Source of the DNA: Nocardioides glacieisoli
GTDB lineage: Bacteria; Actinomycetota; Actinomycetes; Propionibacteriales; Nocardioidaceae
Length of the DNA stretch: 64,000 nt
Direction: 5' to 3'
NCBI RefSeq assembly: GCF_004137245.1
Contig: NZ_SDWS01000001.1
Location: 682,001-746,000 of the forward strand
This document shows positions 36,855 to 45,757 of this stretch, in pieces. Every line of letters begins with the position of its first letter. The first letter of the stretch is position 1. A program made the position numbers and the translations under genes. The notes below the pieces were generated by a model. It ran no database searches. It saw only the letters and a list, made by a program, of their open reading frames with translations, and was not told the DNA's origin.

Positions 36855-37844
36855 GTGACGACACCTCTGGCAGACCGCTTCGGCCGCGTGGCCACGGACC
36901 TGCGCGTGTCCCTGACCGATCGATGCAACCTGCGGTGCAACTACTGCATGCCCGCCGAGGGCCTCGACTGGCTGCCGACCGAGCAGACGCTGACCGACGA
37001 CGAGATCGTCCGGCTGATCACGATCGGGGTCGAGCGGCTCGGGGTCCGCGAGGTGCGCTTCACCGGGGGAGAGCCGCTCCTGCGGCGCGGCCTGGTCGAC
37101 ATCGTCGGTCGCACCCACGCGCTGGGCGTCGAGACCTCGCTCACCACCAACGCGCTCGGGCTGTCGCGCACCGCGCAGGCCCTGGCCGATGCCGGGCTCG
37201 ACCGGATCAACGCCAGCATCGACACGGTCCGCCCGGAGACCTTCGCCACCATCACCCGCCGCGACCGGCTCCAGGACGTGATCGCGGGCCTCGAGGCGGC
37301 CAAGGCTGCCGGCCTCGGCCCGATCAAGCTCAACGCCGTGCTGCTGCGCGGCACCAACGACGACCAGGCGGCCGAGCTGCTGCGGTGGAGCATCGAGCAC
37401 GGCTACGAGCTGCGCTTCATCGAGCAGATGCCGCTCGACGCCCAGCACGACTGGAGCCGGGCCGAGATGGTGACGGCCGACGAGATCTTCGACCAGCTCA
37501 CCCCCGAGTTCACGCTCACCCCGCACGGGGAGCCGCGGGGGAGCGCGCCGGCCGAGCTGTTCGACGTCGACGGCGGTCCCGCCACGGTCGGCATCATCGC
37601 CTCCGTCACGCGCCCCTTCTGCGGAGACTGCGACCGCGTCCGGCTCACCGCCGACGGCCAGGTCCGCAACTGCCTCTTCGCGCGCGAGGAGTCCGACCTG
37701 CGCGGTGCCCTGCGCTCGGGTGCGACCGACGAGGAGATCGCCGGGCGCTGGGTGGTCGCGATGCGCGGCAAGCGCGCCGGGCACGGCATCGACGACGTGA
37801 CCTTCCTCCAGCCCGACCGTCCGATGTCCGCCATCGGCGGATGA
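36855..37844 (+). CDS. moaA: GTP 3',8-cyclase MoaA
   Basis: 329 residues. The radical-SAM first step of molybdenum cofactor synthesis. The N-terminal cluster motif is CNLRCNYC (Cys24, 28, 31), with FTGGEPLLR nearby. The C-terminal second-cluster cysteines are in [19 protein letters not shown]. The chain ends in GHGIDD and SAIGG, the GG-type tail typical of active MoaA. GTG 36855 follows TAGGCT by seven bases. ATGA overlap with the next gene. Confidence 0.95.
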   Translation: MTTPLADRFGRVATDLRVSLTDRCNLRCNYCMPAEGLDWLPTEQTLTDDEIVRLITIGVERLGVREVRFTGGEPLLRRGLVDIVGRTHALGVETSLTTNALGLSRTAQALADAGLDRINASIDTVRPETFATITRRDRLQDVIAGLEAAKAAGLGPIKLNAVLLRGTNDDQAAELLRWSIEHGYELRFIEQMPLDAQHDWSRAEMVTADEIFDQLTPEFTLTPHGEPRGSAPAELFDVDGGPATVGIIASVTRPFCGDCDRVRLTADGQVRNCLFAREESDLRGALRSGATDEEIAGRWVVAMRGKRAGHGIDDVTFLQPDRPMSAIGG

Positions 37845-38272
37845 GCCGGGGCTCCCAGCCAGAGCTCGTCCCCTACAGCTCGTGGTTCGGGCCGATCCCT
37901 GCTTGGCGGCTCGCGATCCTCGCCGACGTCGGGGCAGCGGCGTACGTCCTCCTGCCGCAGGTCGTTGACCATGCCCGCCCGAGTCCCTGGTGGCTGGTCG
38001 GTGCGGTGGCCGTCGGCGCGCTGCTGGGTGTCCCCATGGGCCGCCAGGACGCCAGGGGCACGATGGGTCCCCGGCCGGGCCGCAACGGTCGCCTCGTCTG
38101 GCCCGGCCTCGTGGCGTTCGTCGTCCTGGCCATCGGGCTCCCCTTCACCCTGACCCTGGCCGAGTCCGCGTACCTCTACGCCCCGCTGTTGCTGGTGGTC
38201 CTGGGGGTGTCCGGGGTCACGGGCGAGTGGTCGCGCGACCGGCTCTTGGCGTCCGAGGCGTCGAGGACCTGA
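37841..38272 (+). CDS. Small four-span membrane protein
   Basis: 143 residues with about four hydrophobic helices ([70 protein letters not shown]). No family recognised. Its ATG overlaps the moaA stop, so it is cotranscribed, but a role in molybdopterin synthesis is not implied by anything in the sequence. Confidence 0.65.
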   Translation: MSRGSQPELVPYSSWFGPIPAWRLAILADVGAAAYVLLPQVVDHARPSPWWLVGAVAVGALLGVPMGRQDARGTMGPRPGRNGRLVWPGLVAFVVLAIGLPFTLTLAESAYLYAPLLLVVLGVSGVTGEWSRDRLLASEASRT

Positions 38273-38275
38273 GGC

Positions 38276-38479
38276 TCAGCCTTGCTCGTGCGGGACGACG
38301 TCCCGCAGGAACCCGCGGGCGCCGAGGAAGTCGGACAGCGAGGCCCGGTGCTCCTCGCACGCCAGCCACGACTTGCGGCGGTCCGGGGTGTGGATCTTCG
38401 GGTTGTTCCACTGCAGGTCCCACGCGGCGTCGGCCTGACAGCCCTTGGCGGAGCAGATCGCGCGGTCGAGGTCGTCCAT
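38276..38479 (-). CDS. Small conserved Cys-containing protein
   Basis: 67 residues. CSAKGCQADAAW near the N-terminus and LACEEHRASL near residue 43 suggest a small zinc-binding fold (C-x4-C and C-x2-H). The WNNPKIHTPDRRKSW segment is highly conserved in actinobacterial homologues as I recall them; the database name 'acetone carboxylase' sometimes given to such proteins has no support here. ATG 38479 has GGAGG seven bases upstream. Confidence 0.7.
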   Translation of the reverse strand: MDDLDRAICSAKGCQADAAWDLQWNNPKIHTPDRRKSWLACEEHRASLSDFLGARGFLRDVVPHEQG

Positions 38480-38539
38480 CGAGGGCCTCCCGGGGCGGCA
38501 CGGGTCAGGGGCGAGCAGGGTGTCAGCGGGCGAAAAGAA

Positions 38540-38580
38540 GAGGTGCCGGACAGCCACGGGGGGAAGCTGTCCGGCACCTC
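38540..38580 (-). terminator. Rho-independent terminator, minus strand
   Basis: Perfect 15-bp arms (GAGGTGCCGGACAGC and its complement) close an 11-nt loop. Read on the minus strand the stem is followed by TTCTTTTCG, a real T-rich tail, rare in this window. It lies downstream of the DUF3099 gene and upstream of the small Cys-protein gene, separating the two. Confidence 0.8.
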
Positions 38581-38691
38581 AGATGCGAAACACAGACGGG
38601 GGATGCTGTGCTCGCGAGCCAGATCATTCCACGGGGGTTGGTGAAAACCAAACTTTCGGATGAGCGCGTTTCTTCAAATTTTCCTCAACGT
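38581..38691. other. AT-richer gene-free segment
   Basis: Between the terminator and the DUF3099 stop lies 111 bp with no credible gene. It is noticeably richer in A and T than its surroundings, with runs AAAACC and CAAATTTTCC. It may be just the 3' untranslated part of the DUF3099 transcript or hold a small RNA; I see no specific signal. Confidence 0.35.
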
Positions 38692-38984
38692 TCAGGATCG
38701 CCGGCCGTCAGTTCCTTGGCGCCGGGGCCGTCGGGCAGACGGAATCCGTCGTCGCGCTGGTCTCCGGCGTTCGCAATGACCACCGCGAAGAAAGGCAGGA
38801 AGACCGCCGCCGCGACGAGGATCCATCGAAAGACCCCCGGTCCGACGAGGACCGCGGCGAAGAAGCAGACAAAGCGGATGCTCATCGACACGGCGTAGCG
38901 CACCTGTCGCGACCTCATGTCGTCGGCCGCGCTGCTGCGTGCCGTCGTGATGCGTACTGCGTCCGCCTTGGCCATGCCCTCCAC
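38692..38984 (-). CDS. DUF3099-domain membrane protein
   Basis: About 97 residues. The DUF3099 core is visible: RITTARSSAADDMRSRQVRY, two hydrophobic helices around SIRFVCFFAAVLV and LVAAAVFLPFFAVVIANAG. Function unknown. The start is GTG 38984, six bases after TAGCGA on the minus strand (leaderless), or ATG 38975, where the GGAGGG is too close to serve well. A strong terminator lies downstream. Confidence 0.8.
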
Positions 38985-39060
38985 AGTACGTCGCTAGGCT
39001 CCCGAGGACACGGGCCGGAAGCGGCACCGCGCAGTGTTCCTGCACACGGAGGAGAACCCC

Positions 39061-39273
39061 ATGACGAATCGCACCTACCGGGTCACCGAGATCGTCGGCA
39101 CCTCGCCCGACGGAATCGACCAGGCCATCCGCAACGGCATCGAGCGCGCCGGCCAGACGCTGCGCCACATCGACTGGTTCGAGGTGACCCAGGTCCGCGG
39201 CCAGGCGAAGGACGGCGCCGTCGAGCACTTCCAGGTCGGGATGAAGGTCGGCTTCCGCCTCGAGGACGAGTGA
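39061..39273 (+). CDS. Dodecin
   Basis: 70 residues, the usual dodecin size. Dodecins form hollow dodecamers that bind flavins and protect or buffer them. Seen: TYRVTEIVGTSPDGIDQAIR, the flavin-stacking Trp in HIDWFEVTQVRG, and the terminal VGFRLED strand. GGAGGAG lies six bases upstream of ATG 39061; the frame extends nine codons further, but that start is worse. Confidence 0.93.
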   Translation: MTNRTYRVTEIVGTSPDGIDQAIRNGIERAGQTLRHIDWFEVTQVRGQAKDGAVEHFQVGMKVGFRLEDE

Positions 39274-39330
39274 TCACTCGGAATCAGGCCATTTCAGGAT
39301 ACCCCCCGGTAATCACTAGCGTCGTGGAGC

Positions 39331-40068
39331 GTGAGCGAGATCCCCAGCACTGAGTCCCGGTCCGAGCCCCGTTCCGTCCTGGTCACCGGCGGCAACCGCG
39401 GCATCGGCCGCGCGATCGCCGAGGCCTTCATCGCCCAGGGCGACAAGGTCGCGGTCACCACCCGCAACGGCGGCGCGCCCGAGGGCGCCCTCGACGTGCG
39501 CTGCGACATCACCGACCCCGACGCCGTCGAAGCCGCCTTCAAGCAGGTCGAGGAGGCCCACGGTCCGGTCGAGGTGCTCGTCGCCAACGCCGGGATCACC
39601 AAGGACACGCTCCTGCTCAGGATGAGCGAGGACGACTGGTCGTCGGTCATCGACACCAACCTCACCGGCACCTTCCGGCTCGCCAAGCGCGCCGCCAAGG
39701 GCATGCTGCGCCTGCGCCGCGGCCGGATCATCCTGATCTCCTCGGTCGTCGGCCTGCTCGGCTCGGCCGGCCAGGTCAACTACGCCGCCTCCAAGGCCGG
39801 TCTCGTGGGTGTCGCGCGATCGCTCGCGCGCGAGCTCGGCAGCCGTTCGATCACGACCAACGTGGTCGCGCCCGGCTTCGTCGAGACCGACATGACCGAT
39901 GTGCTCACCGACGACCAGAAGGCCCTCATCAAGACGCAGGTGCCGCTCGGTCGCTACGCCTCACCGGCCGAGGTCGCCTCGGCCGTCACCTGGCTCGCCT
40001 CCGACGGCGCCGCCTACGTCACCGGGGCCGTGATCCCGGTCGACGGCGGCCTCGGCATGGGCCACTGA
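39331..40068 (+). CDS. fabG1: 3-oxoacyl-ACP reductase FabG1
   Basis: 245 residues. An SDR of fatty acid synthesis II that reduces 3-oxoacyl-ACP with NADPH. TGGNRGIGRAIAEAF is the cofactor loop; the Ser is in ILISSVVGLLGSAG and the Tyr/Lys in VNYAASKAGLVG. It is directly upstream of inhA, the conserved actinobacterial fabG1(mabA)-inhA order. The GTG follows TAGCGT by eight bases; no ribosome-binding site is seen. Confidence 0.93.
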   Translation: MSEIPSTESRSEPRSVLVTGGNRGIGRAIAEAFIAQGDKVAVTTRNGGAPEGALDVRCDITDPDAVEAAFKQVEEAHGPVEVLVANAGITKDTLLLRMSEDDWSSVIDTNLTGTFRLAKRAAKGMLRLRRGRIILISSVVGLLGSAGQVNYAASKAGLVGVARSLARELGSRSITTNVVAPGFVETDMTDVLTDDQKALIKTQVPLGRYASPAEVASAVTWLASDGAAYVTGAVIPVDGGLGMGH

Positions 40069-40106
40069 CCACCCACCCGCTGACCACGAAGCAGGAGAAC
40101 ACGCAC

Positions 40107-40877
40107 ATGGGAATCCTCGACGGCAAGCGCATCCTCGTCGCCGGCGTCACGATGGACAGCTCGATCGGCTTCGCCACGGCGCGGGTCGCGCAGGAGCAGG
40201 GCGCCACGGTGCTGATCTCCAACTTCGGCCGCGCGCTCAACATCACGAAGCGGATAGCCAAGCGGCTGCCGCAGGAGGCGCCGGTGCTCGAGCTCGACGT
40301 CACCGACGACGACCACCTCGCCGGCCTCGCCGACCAGGTGCGCGAGCACGTCGACGGCCTCGATGGCGTCGTCCACTCCATCGCGTACGGCAACCCGGAG
40401 ACGCTGCTCGGCGGCAAGTTCATGACCGGCCCGTGGGAGGACGTGGCGCAGGCCGTGCAGGTCTCGGCGTACTCCCTCAAGTCGCTCGCCGTCGCCACCC
40501 GCCCGCTGATGCAGCGCGGCGGATCGATCGTGGGGCTGACGTTCGACGCGACCACCGCGTGGCCGGCGTACGACTGGATGGGCGTGGCGAAGGCGGCGCT
40601 CGAGAACACGAGCCGCTACGTCGCTCGCGACCTCGGTCCCGAAGGCATCCGCTGCAACCTGGTGTCGGCAGGCCCGCTGAAGACGCTGGCCGCCAAGGCG
40701 ATCCCGGGCTTCGAGGACCTCGAGTCGGCGTGGAAGGACCGCGCCCCGCTGGGGTGGGACGAGACCGACCACACGCCGACCGCACAGGCCGTGTGCGCCC
40801 TGCTGAGCGACTTCTTCCCGGCCACCACGGGGGAGATCGTGCACGTCGACGGTGGCTTCCACGCCATGGGGCTCTAG
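40107..40877 (+). CDS. inhA: Enoyl-ACP reductase InhA/FabI
   Basis: 256 residues. NADH-dependent reductase of the last step of the FAS-II cycle. The N-terminal GVTMDSSIGFATAR loop, the active-site block AYDWMGVAKAALEN (Tyr and Lys as in InhA), AGPLKTLAAKAIPGF and the HVDGGFHAMGL end all match the InhA/FabI family. GCAGGAG lies upstream of the ATG. It forms an operon with fabG1, 38 bp apart. Confidence 0.95.
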   Translation: MGILDGKRILVAGVTMDSSIGFATARVAQEQGATVLISNFGRALNITKRIAKRLPQEAPVLELDVTDDDHLAGLADQVREHVDGLDGVVHSIAYGNPETLLGGKFMTGPWEDVAQAVQVSAYSLKSLAVATRPLMQRGGSIVGLTFDATTAWPAYDWMGVAKAALENTSRYVARDLGPEGIRCNLVSAGPLKTLAAKAIPGFEDLESAWKDRAPLGWDETDHTPTAQAVCALLSDFFPATTGEIVHVDGGFHAMGL

Positions 40878-40908
40878 TCCCATCGCGGCCCTTCGGTAGT
40901 TTCCTCGC

Positions 40909-42600
40909 GTGACCTCCCTCGTCGAGCTGCGCATCCTCGAAGGCCCCAACCTCTACTTCCCGCGAGCGGCGGTGAAGCTGACCCTCGATGTCTCGACGAT
41001 CACCGAGGCGTCCGACGAGGCGGTGCTGCGCTTCGCGCGCCGCATCGGACTGCGCACCACGCGGCCCGGTGCCGCCGGGTCGGGGTTCCGCCAGCGGTTC
41101 GCGCTGCGGGCGGTCGAGCGGTTGGTGCGTGCCATCGCGGGGGAGGCGGGCACCAGGCGCCTCGCCGTCCGGGTGCGTCCCATCTCCGACCCCGACGTCC
41201 TCGTGGTCGCGTTCCCGTGGCGCAACCGCGGCCGCGCCACCGCGCTCGGCAACGCGGTGGCGCACGCCCTCGACGCGCTGCCGACCCCCGACGTGGAGTC
41301 CGCGGTCAGCGCGGCCGCGGAGGAGGTGCGTACGGCTGAGCGGGGCTCGCGTCCCACGACGATCACGCCGAAGATCCCCGTGGTCGCCGTGACCGGGACC
41401 AACGGCAAGACCACGACGAGTCGGATGATCGCGCACGTCGCGAGGACGAGCGGGCTCGTGGTCGGGTGGTCCAACACCGACGGCATCTACCGCGACGGCG
41501 TCCTGGTGGAGGGCGGCGACTACTCCGGCCCGTCCGGTGCGGCCCGCGCGCTCGGGCTCGACGGCGTACAGCTCGCCGTCACCGAGACCGCCCGCGGCGG
41601 CATCCTGCTCAAGGGCATCGGCATCACCCGCAACGACGTCTCCGTGGTGACCAACGTGACGGCCGACCACCTCGGCCTCCAGGGCATCGACACCGTCGAC
41701 CAGCTCGCCGAGGTGAAGTCGGTCGTGCCGCGGATCACCCGCAAGGACGGCTGGGCGGTGCTCAACGGCGACGACCCCCGCGTGCTCGCGATGCAGTCCG
41801 TGATCGCGGCGCAGCCGTGGATCTTCAGCCGCGACCCCGACTCGCCGGCCGTCCGCGAGGTGCTCGGCCACGGCGGCGGGCGGGCCACGACCGTCATCGA
41901 CGGCTGGATCACGGTGCTGCGACCCGGCGCCGACCCCGACCCGCTGGTGGAGCTCGTCGACGTCCCGATGACGCTGGCCGGACTCTCGCGCTTCAACATC
42001 GAGAACGCCCTCGCCGCCGCGTCGGCGTCGCTCGCCATCGGGCTGTCGCGCGAGGACGTCGTCGCGGGCCTGACGTCGTTCCGGCCCGACGCGGAGCACA
42101 ACCCGGGCCGGATGAACTTCTTCTCGATGCCCGGCGACGTGTCCGTGGTGATGGACCTCGCCCACAACGAGGCCGGGCTCGAGGCGCTGCTCGAGATCAT
42201 GGCGGGCGTACGCCGACCCGGCGCGCGCCTGCTCCTGGGCCTCGGCGCCGTCGGCGACCGCACCGACGAGCTGATCGACGCGCTCGGCGAGATCGGCGCG
42301 AAGGGCAGCGACGTGGTCGCGATCGGCCACAAGGAGTGGTACCTCCGCGGCCGGACGATGGACGAGATCGACCAGCTCCTGCGCGCCGGCGCCGAGCGGG
42401 TCGGGGTCACCGACATCGACACCTACCGGACCGAGGTCCAGTGCCTGGCCGCCCTCGTCGAGCGCGCGGAGCCGGGCGACGTCGTCGGCCTGATGTGCCA
42501 CGCGGAGCGGCAGGAGGCGTACGACTGGATCGCCGCCCACGGCGGCACTCCGGACAGCCCGGAGACGCTGTCGCAGAAGGTGCGGGCCGCAGGCGCGTGA
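40909..42600 (+). CDS. Mur-ligase-family protein, CphA paralogue without ATP-grasp
   Basis: 563 residues. The first 150 residues resemble the CphA N-terminal region (LVELRILEGPNLYFPRAAVK), then comes a Mur ligase domain with P-loop VTGTNGKTTTSRM near residue 160. Compared with CphA (42980-45757), the ATP-grasp domain is missing, but ligase words are closely shared (ETARGGILLKGIG, NVTADHLGLQGIDTVDQLAE). It probably ligates an amino acid or peptide by ATP; the product is unknown. The GTG follows TAGTTT by six bases. Convergent with the cupin gene. Confidence 0.85.
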   Translation: MTSLVELRILEGPNLYFPRAAVKLTLDVSTITEASDEAVLRFARRIGLRTTRPGAAGSGFRQRFALRAVERLVRAIAGEAGTRRLAVRVRPISDPDVLVVAFPWRNRGRATALGNAVAHALDALPTPDVESAVSAAAEEVRTAERGSRPTTITPKIPVVAVTGTNGKTTTSRMIAHVARTSGLVVGWSNTDGIYRDGVLVEGGDYSGPSGAARALGLDGVQLAVTETARGGILLKGIGITRNDVSVVTNVTADHLGLQGIDTVDQLAEVKSVVPRITRKDGWAVLNGDDPRVLAMQSVIAAQPWIFSRDPDSPAVREVLGHGGGRATTVIDGWITVLRPGADPDPLVELVDVPMTLAGLSRFNIENALAAASASLAIGLSREDVVAGLTSFRPDAEHNPGRMNFFSMPGDVSVVMDLAHNEAGLEALLEIMAGVRRPGARLLLGLGAVGDRTDELIDALGEIGAKGSDVVAIGHKEWYLRGRTMDEIDQLLRAGAERVGVTDIDTYRTEVQCLAALVERAEPGDVVGLMCHAERQEAYDWIAAHGGTPDSPETLSQKVRAAGA

Positions 42601-42617
42601 GTCGTGGGCGGCGCCGA

Positions 42618-42983
42618 TCAGGTGTCGCCCGGGTCGACCTGCTCGCCGGGTGCGCCGATGTCGAGGTCGCCCTCGACGATCATCCCCGACATCCCGCGCG
42701 GTGACCGCGTCTCGTGCACCTCGCCCGGCTCCCACACCGCGGCCTGACCCGCCGTGAGGTGGCGTACGTCGCCCTCCGCACCGGCGACCTCGGCCTCGCC
42801 CGACAGCACGAGGAGCAGCTGTCGCCCGGCGGCAGGGTGCCGCCCGATGGTGCCGCCGGGTGCGAGTGACACCGCGATCAGGTGGGCATCGGCGCTGATG
42901 CCGAAGGCACCCACCGCGAACCCGCGGCTCCCGTGGGCGTCGATCGGGCGGTGCGGCAGGTCCGCGAGGTCGAGGACCTTCAC
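42618..42983 (-). CDS. Cupin-domain protein
   Basis: 121 residues, one cupin barrel: SLAPGGTIGRHPAAGRQLLL and LTAGQAAVWEPGEVHETRSP are the two cupin motifs, each with a His. It may bind a metal or small ligand. Its GTG overlaps the cphA stop (GTGA), so it belongs to the cphB-cphA operon, where a role in cyanophycin turnover is possible but unproven. Confidence 0.8.
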   Translation of the reverse strand: MKVLDLADLPHRPIDAHGSRGFAVGAFGISADAHLIAVSLAPGGTIGRHPAAGRQLLLVLSGEAEVAGAEGDVRHLTAGQAAVWEPGEVHETRSPRGMSGMIVEGDLDIGAPGEQVDPGDT

Positions 42984-45757
42984 TCAGCGTCCGCTGCGGG
43001 CGGGGTGTAGTCGGGGTCGGCCGAGGGCGCGTCCGGGTTCGAGGTCGATCCGGCCTGTGCCGTGTCGGACCAGTTCTCCAGCTCCGACATCACCTCGGCG
43101 TGCTTGTCGACGCACACCACGACCAGGTCGCCGCGGTTGGCGCGGCTCATCGCGTGGCGTACGGCCTCGATCTCCTCGACGACGAGCTCGGCCTGCTTGC
43201 AGCGCGCACCGTCGGCCATCGCGGCGTGCACGCCGTCCAGCACGAGCTGAGCGGTGGCCCCGCGCTCGCGACCGCGCAGCGCGACGTCCTCGCGGACGAT
43301 GCAGACGTCGAAGTGCTGGGCCGCGACCATGCCGAGGTCGATCATGTCCTGGTCGCGGCGGTCGCCCGCGGTGGCGATGATGCCGATCCGCGACGGCCGG
43401 GCCAGGTCGTGCGAGGACGCCAGCGAGTCGCCGACGCGGTCCACGAAGTCGCCGAGCATCCTCATGCCGGGGGCGTTGTGGCAGTAGTCGACGATGACGT
43501 TGACGCCGTTGACGTCGACCTCGTTGAGGCGGCCGGGGGAGAGGTAGTAGTTGGTCGAGAAGGTCCGCAGGCCCTGGCGGATGTCGTGCAGCGGGGCGCC
43601 GGCGGCGAACGCAGCCGCAGCCGCGCCGAGCGCGTTCTGGACGTTCATCCGCGCGCGGCCGTTGAAGGTCGCCGGAAGGAGGTGGGTCCAGGCGAGCTGC
43701 ATCTCGCGGCGGCCGTGCTGCACGACGATCATCTCGCCGCGCTCGGTCGGGTTGAGCACGATGGCCTTGCCGCCGCGGCGGCAGTGCGCGTCGATCATGT
43801 CGCGCACCTCGCTGCCCGGCTCCTCCATCGAGAACCAGACGACCTGGCCCGAGCACTTGCGGCGCATCTCGCGCACCAGCGGGTCGTCAGCGTTGAGGAC
43901 GGCGTGCCCGTCGCGCGGCACCGCCTCGACGATGACGGCCTTGACGTCGGCGAGCTGCTCGACGGTGTCGATGCCGCGGAGGCCGAGGTGGTCGGGCTGC
44001 ACGTTGAGCACGACGGCGACGTCGTTGCGCTCGTAGCCGAGGCCCTCGCGCAGGATGCCGCCGCGGGCGACCTCGAAGACGGCGAAGTCGACGCGCGGGT
44101 TCTGCAGCACCATCCGGGCCGAGCGGGGGCCGGAGGCGTCGGCACGGATCACCAGGCGCTCGTCGATGACGACACCATCGGTGGAGGTCATGCCGACCTT
44201 GCGGCCGAGGCCCTTGAAGATGTGGGCGATCATCCGGCTGGTGGTGGTCTTGCCGTTGGTGCCGGTCACGGCGACGATCGGGATCCGCGAGGTCGCACCG
44301 GGCGGGAACAGCATGTCGACGACGGGCTTGGCGATGAACTGCGGCTCGCCGATCGTCGGGTGCGTGTGCATGCGGAAGCCGGGGGCCGCGTTGACCTCGC
44401 AGATCGCGCCGCCGGCCTCGCGCACGGGCTCGGTGATGTCGGGGCAGATGAAGTCGATGCCGGCGATGTCGAGGCCGACCATGCGGGCCGCCTCCTCGGC
44501 GATCTCGACGTTCTCCGGGTGCGCCTCGAAGGTGCGGTCGATCGAGATGCCGCCGGTCGACATGTTGCCGGTGAGCGCCAGCTTCACCATCTCGCCCTCG
44601 GCGGGCACCGACTCGAGCGTGTGGCCCTGATCGGCGAGCACCTCGAGGGCGGCCTCGTCGACCTTGATCCGGGTCAGCACCTTCTCGTGGCCGACGCCTC
44701 GGCGCGGGTCGGCGTTGGTCAGCTCGACGAGCTCCTCCACGGTCGCCCTGCCGTCACCGGTCACCGACGCGGGCACGCGCTCGGCGATGGCGACCATCCG
44801 GCCGTCGATGATCAGGCAGCGGTAGTCCTTGCCGGTCACGAACGACTCGACGATGACGTTGCCGCGCCGCGACTGCCCCTCCGCGATCGGGAACGCGGCG
44901 CGTACGTCGTCCTCGTCCTGCAGGTCGAGGCAGACCCCGCGACCGTGGTTGCCGTCGAGCGGCTTGAGCACGACGGGGTAGCCGATCCGGCGGGCGGCGG
45001 CGACCGCGGCGTCGGCCGAGCGCACCGACTCCTGCTTGGGCACCGGGAGGCCGGCCGCGCCGAGCAGCTTGGTGGTGAGGTCCTTGTCTGAGGCGATGTC
45101 GACGGCGATCGACGACGTCTCGGAGGTCATCGTCGCGCGGATTCGCTTGGCGTGGACGCCCTGGCCGAGCTGGACGAGGGAGTACTGGTTGAGCCGGATC
45201 CACGGGATGTCACGGGACACCGCCTCGTCGACGATCGCCTGCGTCGAGGGACCGAAGGCGGTGCGCTCGGCGCGGCGGATGAACTCGTCGCGCTGCGTCT
45301 CCCAGTCGAAGTCCGGGTCGCCCTCGACGAGGTGGTTGACGAGCTTCACGGCGAGGCGACCCGCGGAGAGGCCGACGTTCTCGTCGATGTAGCCGTAGAT
45401 GATGTTGTAGCGGCCCGGCTCGCCCTTGACCTGCCGGGTCTTGCCGCGACGGATGTCGTGGCCGACGAGCTGCTGCAGGGCGAGCGCGACGTGCTCGGCC
45501 ACGTGGCCGAGCCACGTGCCCTCGTTGAGCCGCTCGAGGAACCCGCCACGGCGTCCGCGCGAGCAGGAGTGCTCCCGCAGGCCGGGGAGCATCGAGACGA
45601 GGTCCTCGCTGAACCCGGGGATGGTGTTGGTGGGGAACTGCTCGAGCGAGCCCAGGTCGACGACGAGGTGGATCGACTTGTCGTAGGACCAGACGTTGGC
45701 GCCGCGGTAGACGCGCGTCTCGATGATCTCCAGGTCCGGGGTGGGCCGCTCAGTCAT
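42980..45757 (-). CDS. cphA: Cyanophycin synthetase CphA
   Basis: 925 residues. It makes cyanophycin, a polymer of Asp backbone with Arg side chains, by two ATP-dependent steps. Order: N-terminal domain (IIETRVYRGANVWSYDKSIH, HVAEHVALALQQL), an ATP-grasp domain from about residue 215 (RIGYPVVLKPLDGNHGRGVC), and a Mur ligase domain with VTGTNGKTTTSRM near residue 495. Length and order are typical of CphA1. Its ATG overlaps the cphB stop. Confidence 0.95.
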   Translation of the reverse strand: MTERPTPDLEIIETRVYRGANVWSYDKSIHLVVDLGSLEQFPTNTIPGFSEDLVSMLPGLREHSCSRGRRGGFLERLNEGTWLGHVAEHVALALQQLVGHDIRRGKTRQVKGEPGRYNIIYGYIDENVGLSAGRLAVKLVNHLVEGDPDFDWETQRDEFIRRAERTAFGPSTQAIVDEAVSRDIPWIRLNQYSLVQLGQGVHAKRIRATMTSETSSIAVDIASDKDLTTKLLGAAGLPVPKQESVRSADAAVAAARRIGYPVVLKPLDGNHGRGVCLDLQDEDDVRAAFPIAEGQSRRGNVIVESFVTGKDYRCLIIDGRMVAIAERVPASVTGDGRATVEELVELTNADPRRGVGHEKVLTRIKVDEAALEVLADQGHTLESVPAEGEMVKLALTGNMSTGGISIDRTFEAHPENVEIAEEAARMVGLDIAGIDFICPDITEPVREAGGAICEVNAAPGFRMHTHPTIGEPQFIAKPVVDMLFPPGATSRIPIVAVTGTNGKTTTSRMIAHIFKGLGRKVGMTSTDGVVIDERLVIRADASGPRSARMVLQNPRVDFAVFEVARGGILREGLGYERNDVAVVLNVQPDHLGLRGIDTVEQLADVKAVIVEAVPRDGHAVLNADDPLVREMRRKCSGQVVWFSMEEPGSEVRDMIDAHCRRGGKAIVLNPTERGEMIVVQHGRREMQLAWTHLLPATFNGRARMNVQNALGAAAAAFAAGAPLHDIRQGLRTFSTNYYLSPGRLNEVDVNGVNVIVDYCHNAPGMRMLGDFVDRVGDSLASSHDLARPSRIGIIATAGDRRDQDMIDLGMVAAQHFDVCIVREDVALRGRERGATAQLVLDGVHAAMADGARCKQAELVVEEIEAVRHAMSRANRGDLVVVCVDKHAEVMSELENWSDTAQAGSTSNPDAPSADPDYTPPAADAE

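Noticed and set aside
38276..38479. Acetone carboxylase subunit
   Set aside because: The name is sometimes attached to similar small proteins, but 67 residues with a zinc-type Cys pattern cannot be such a subunit.
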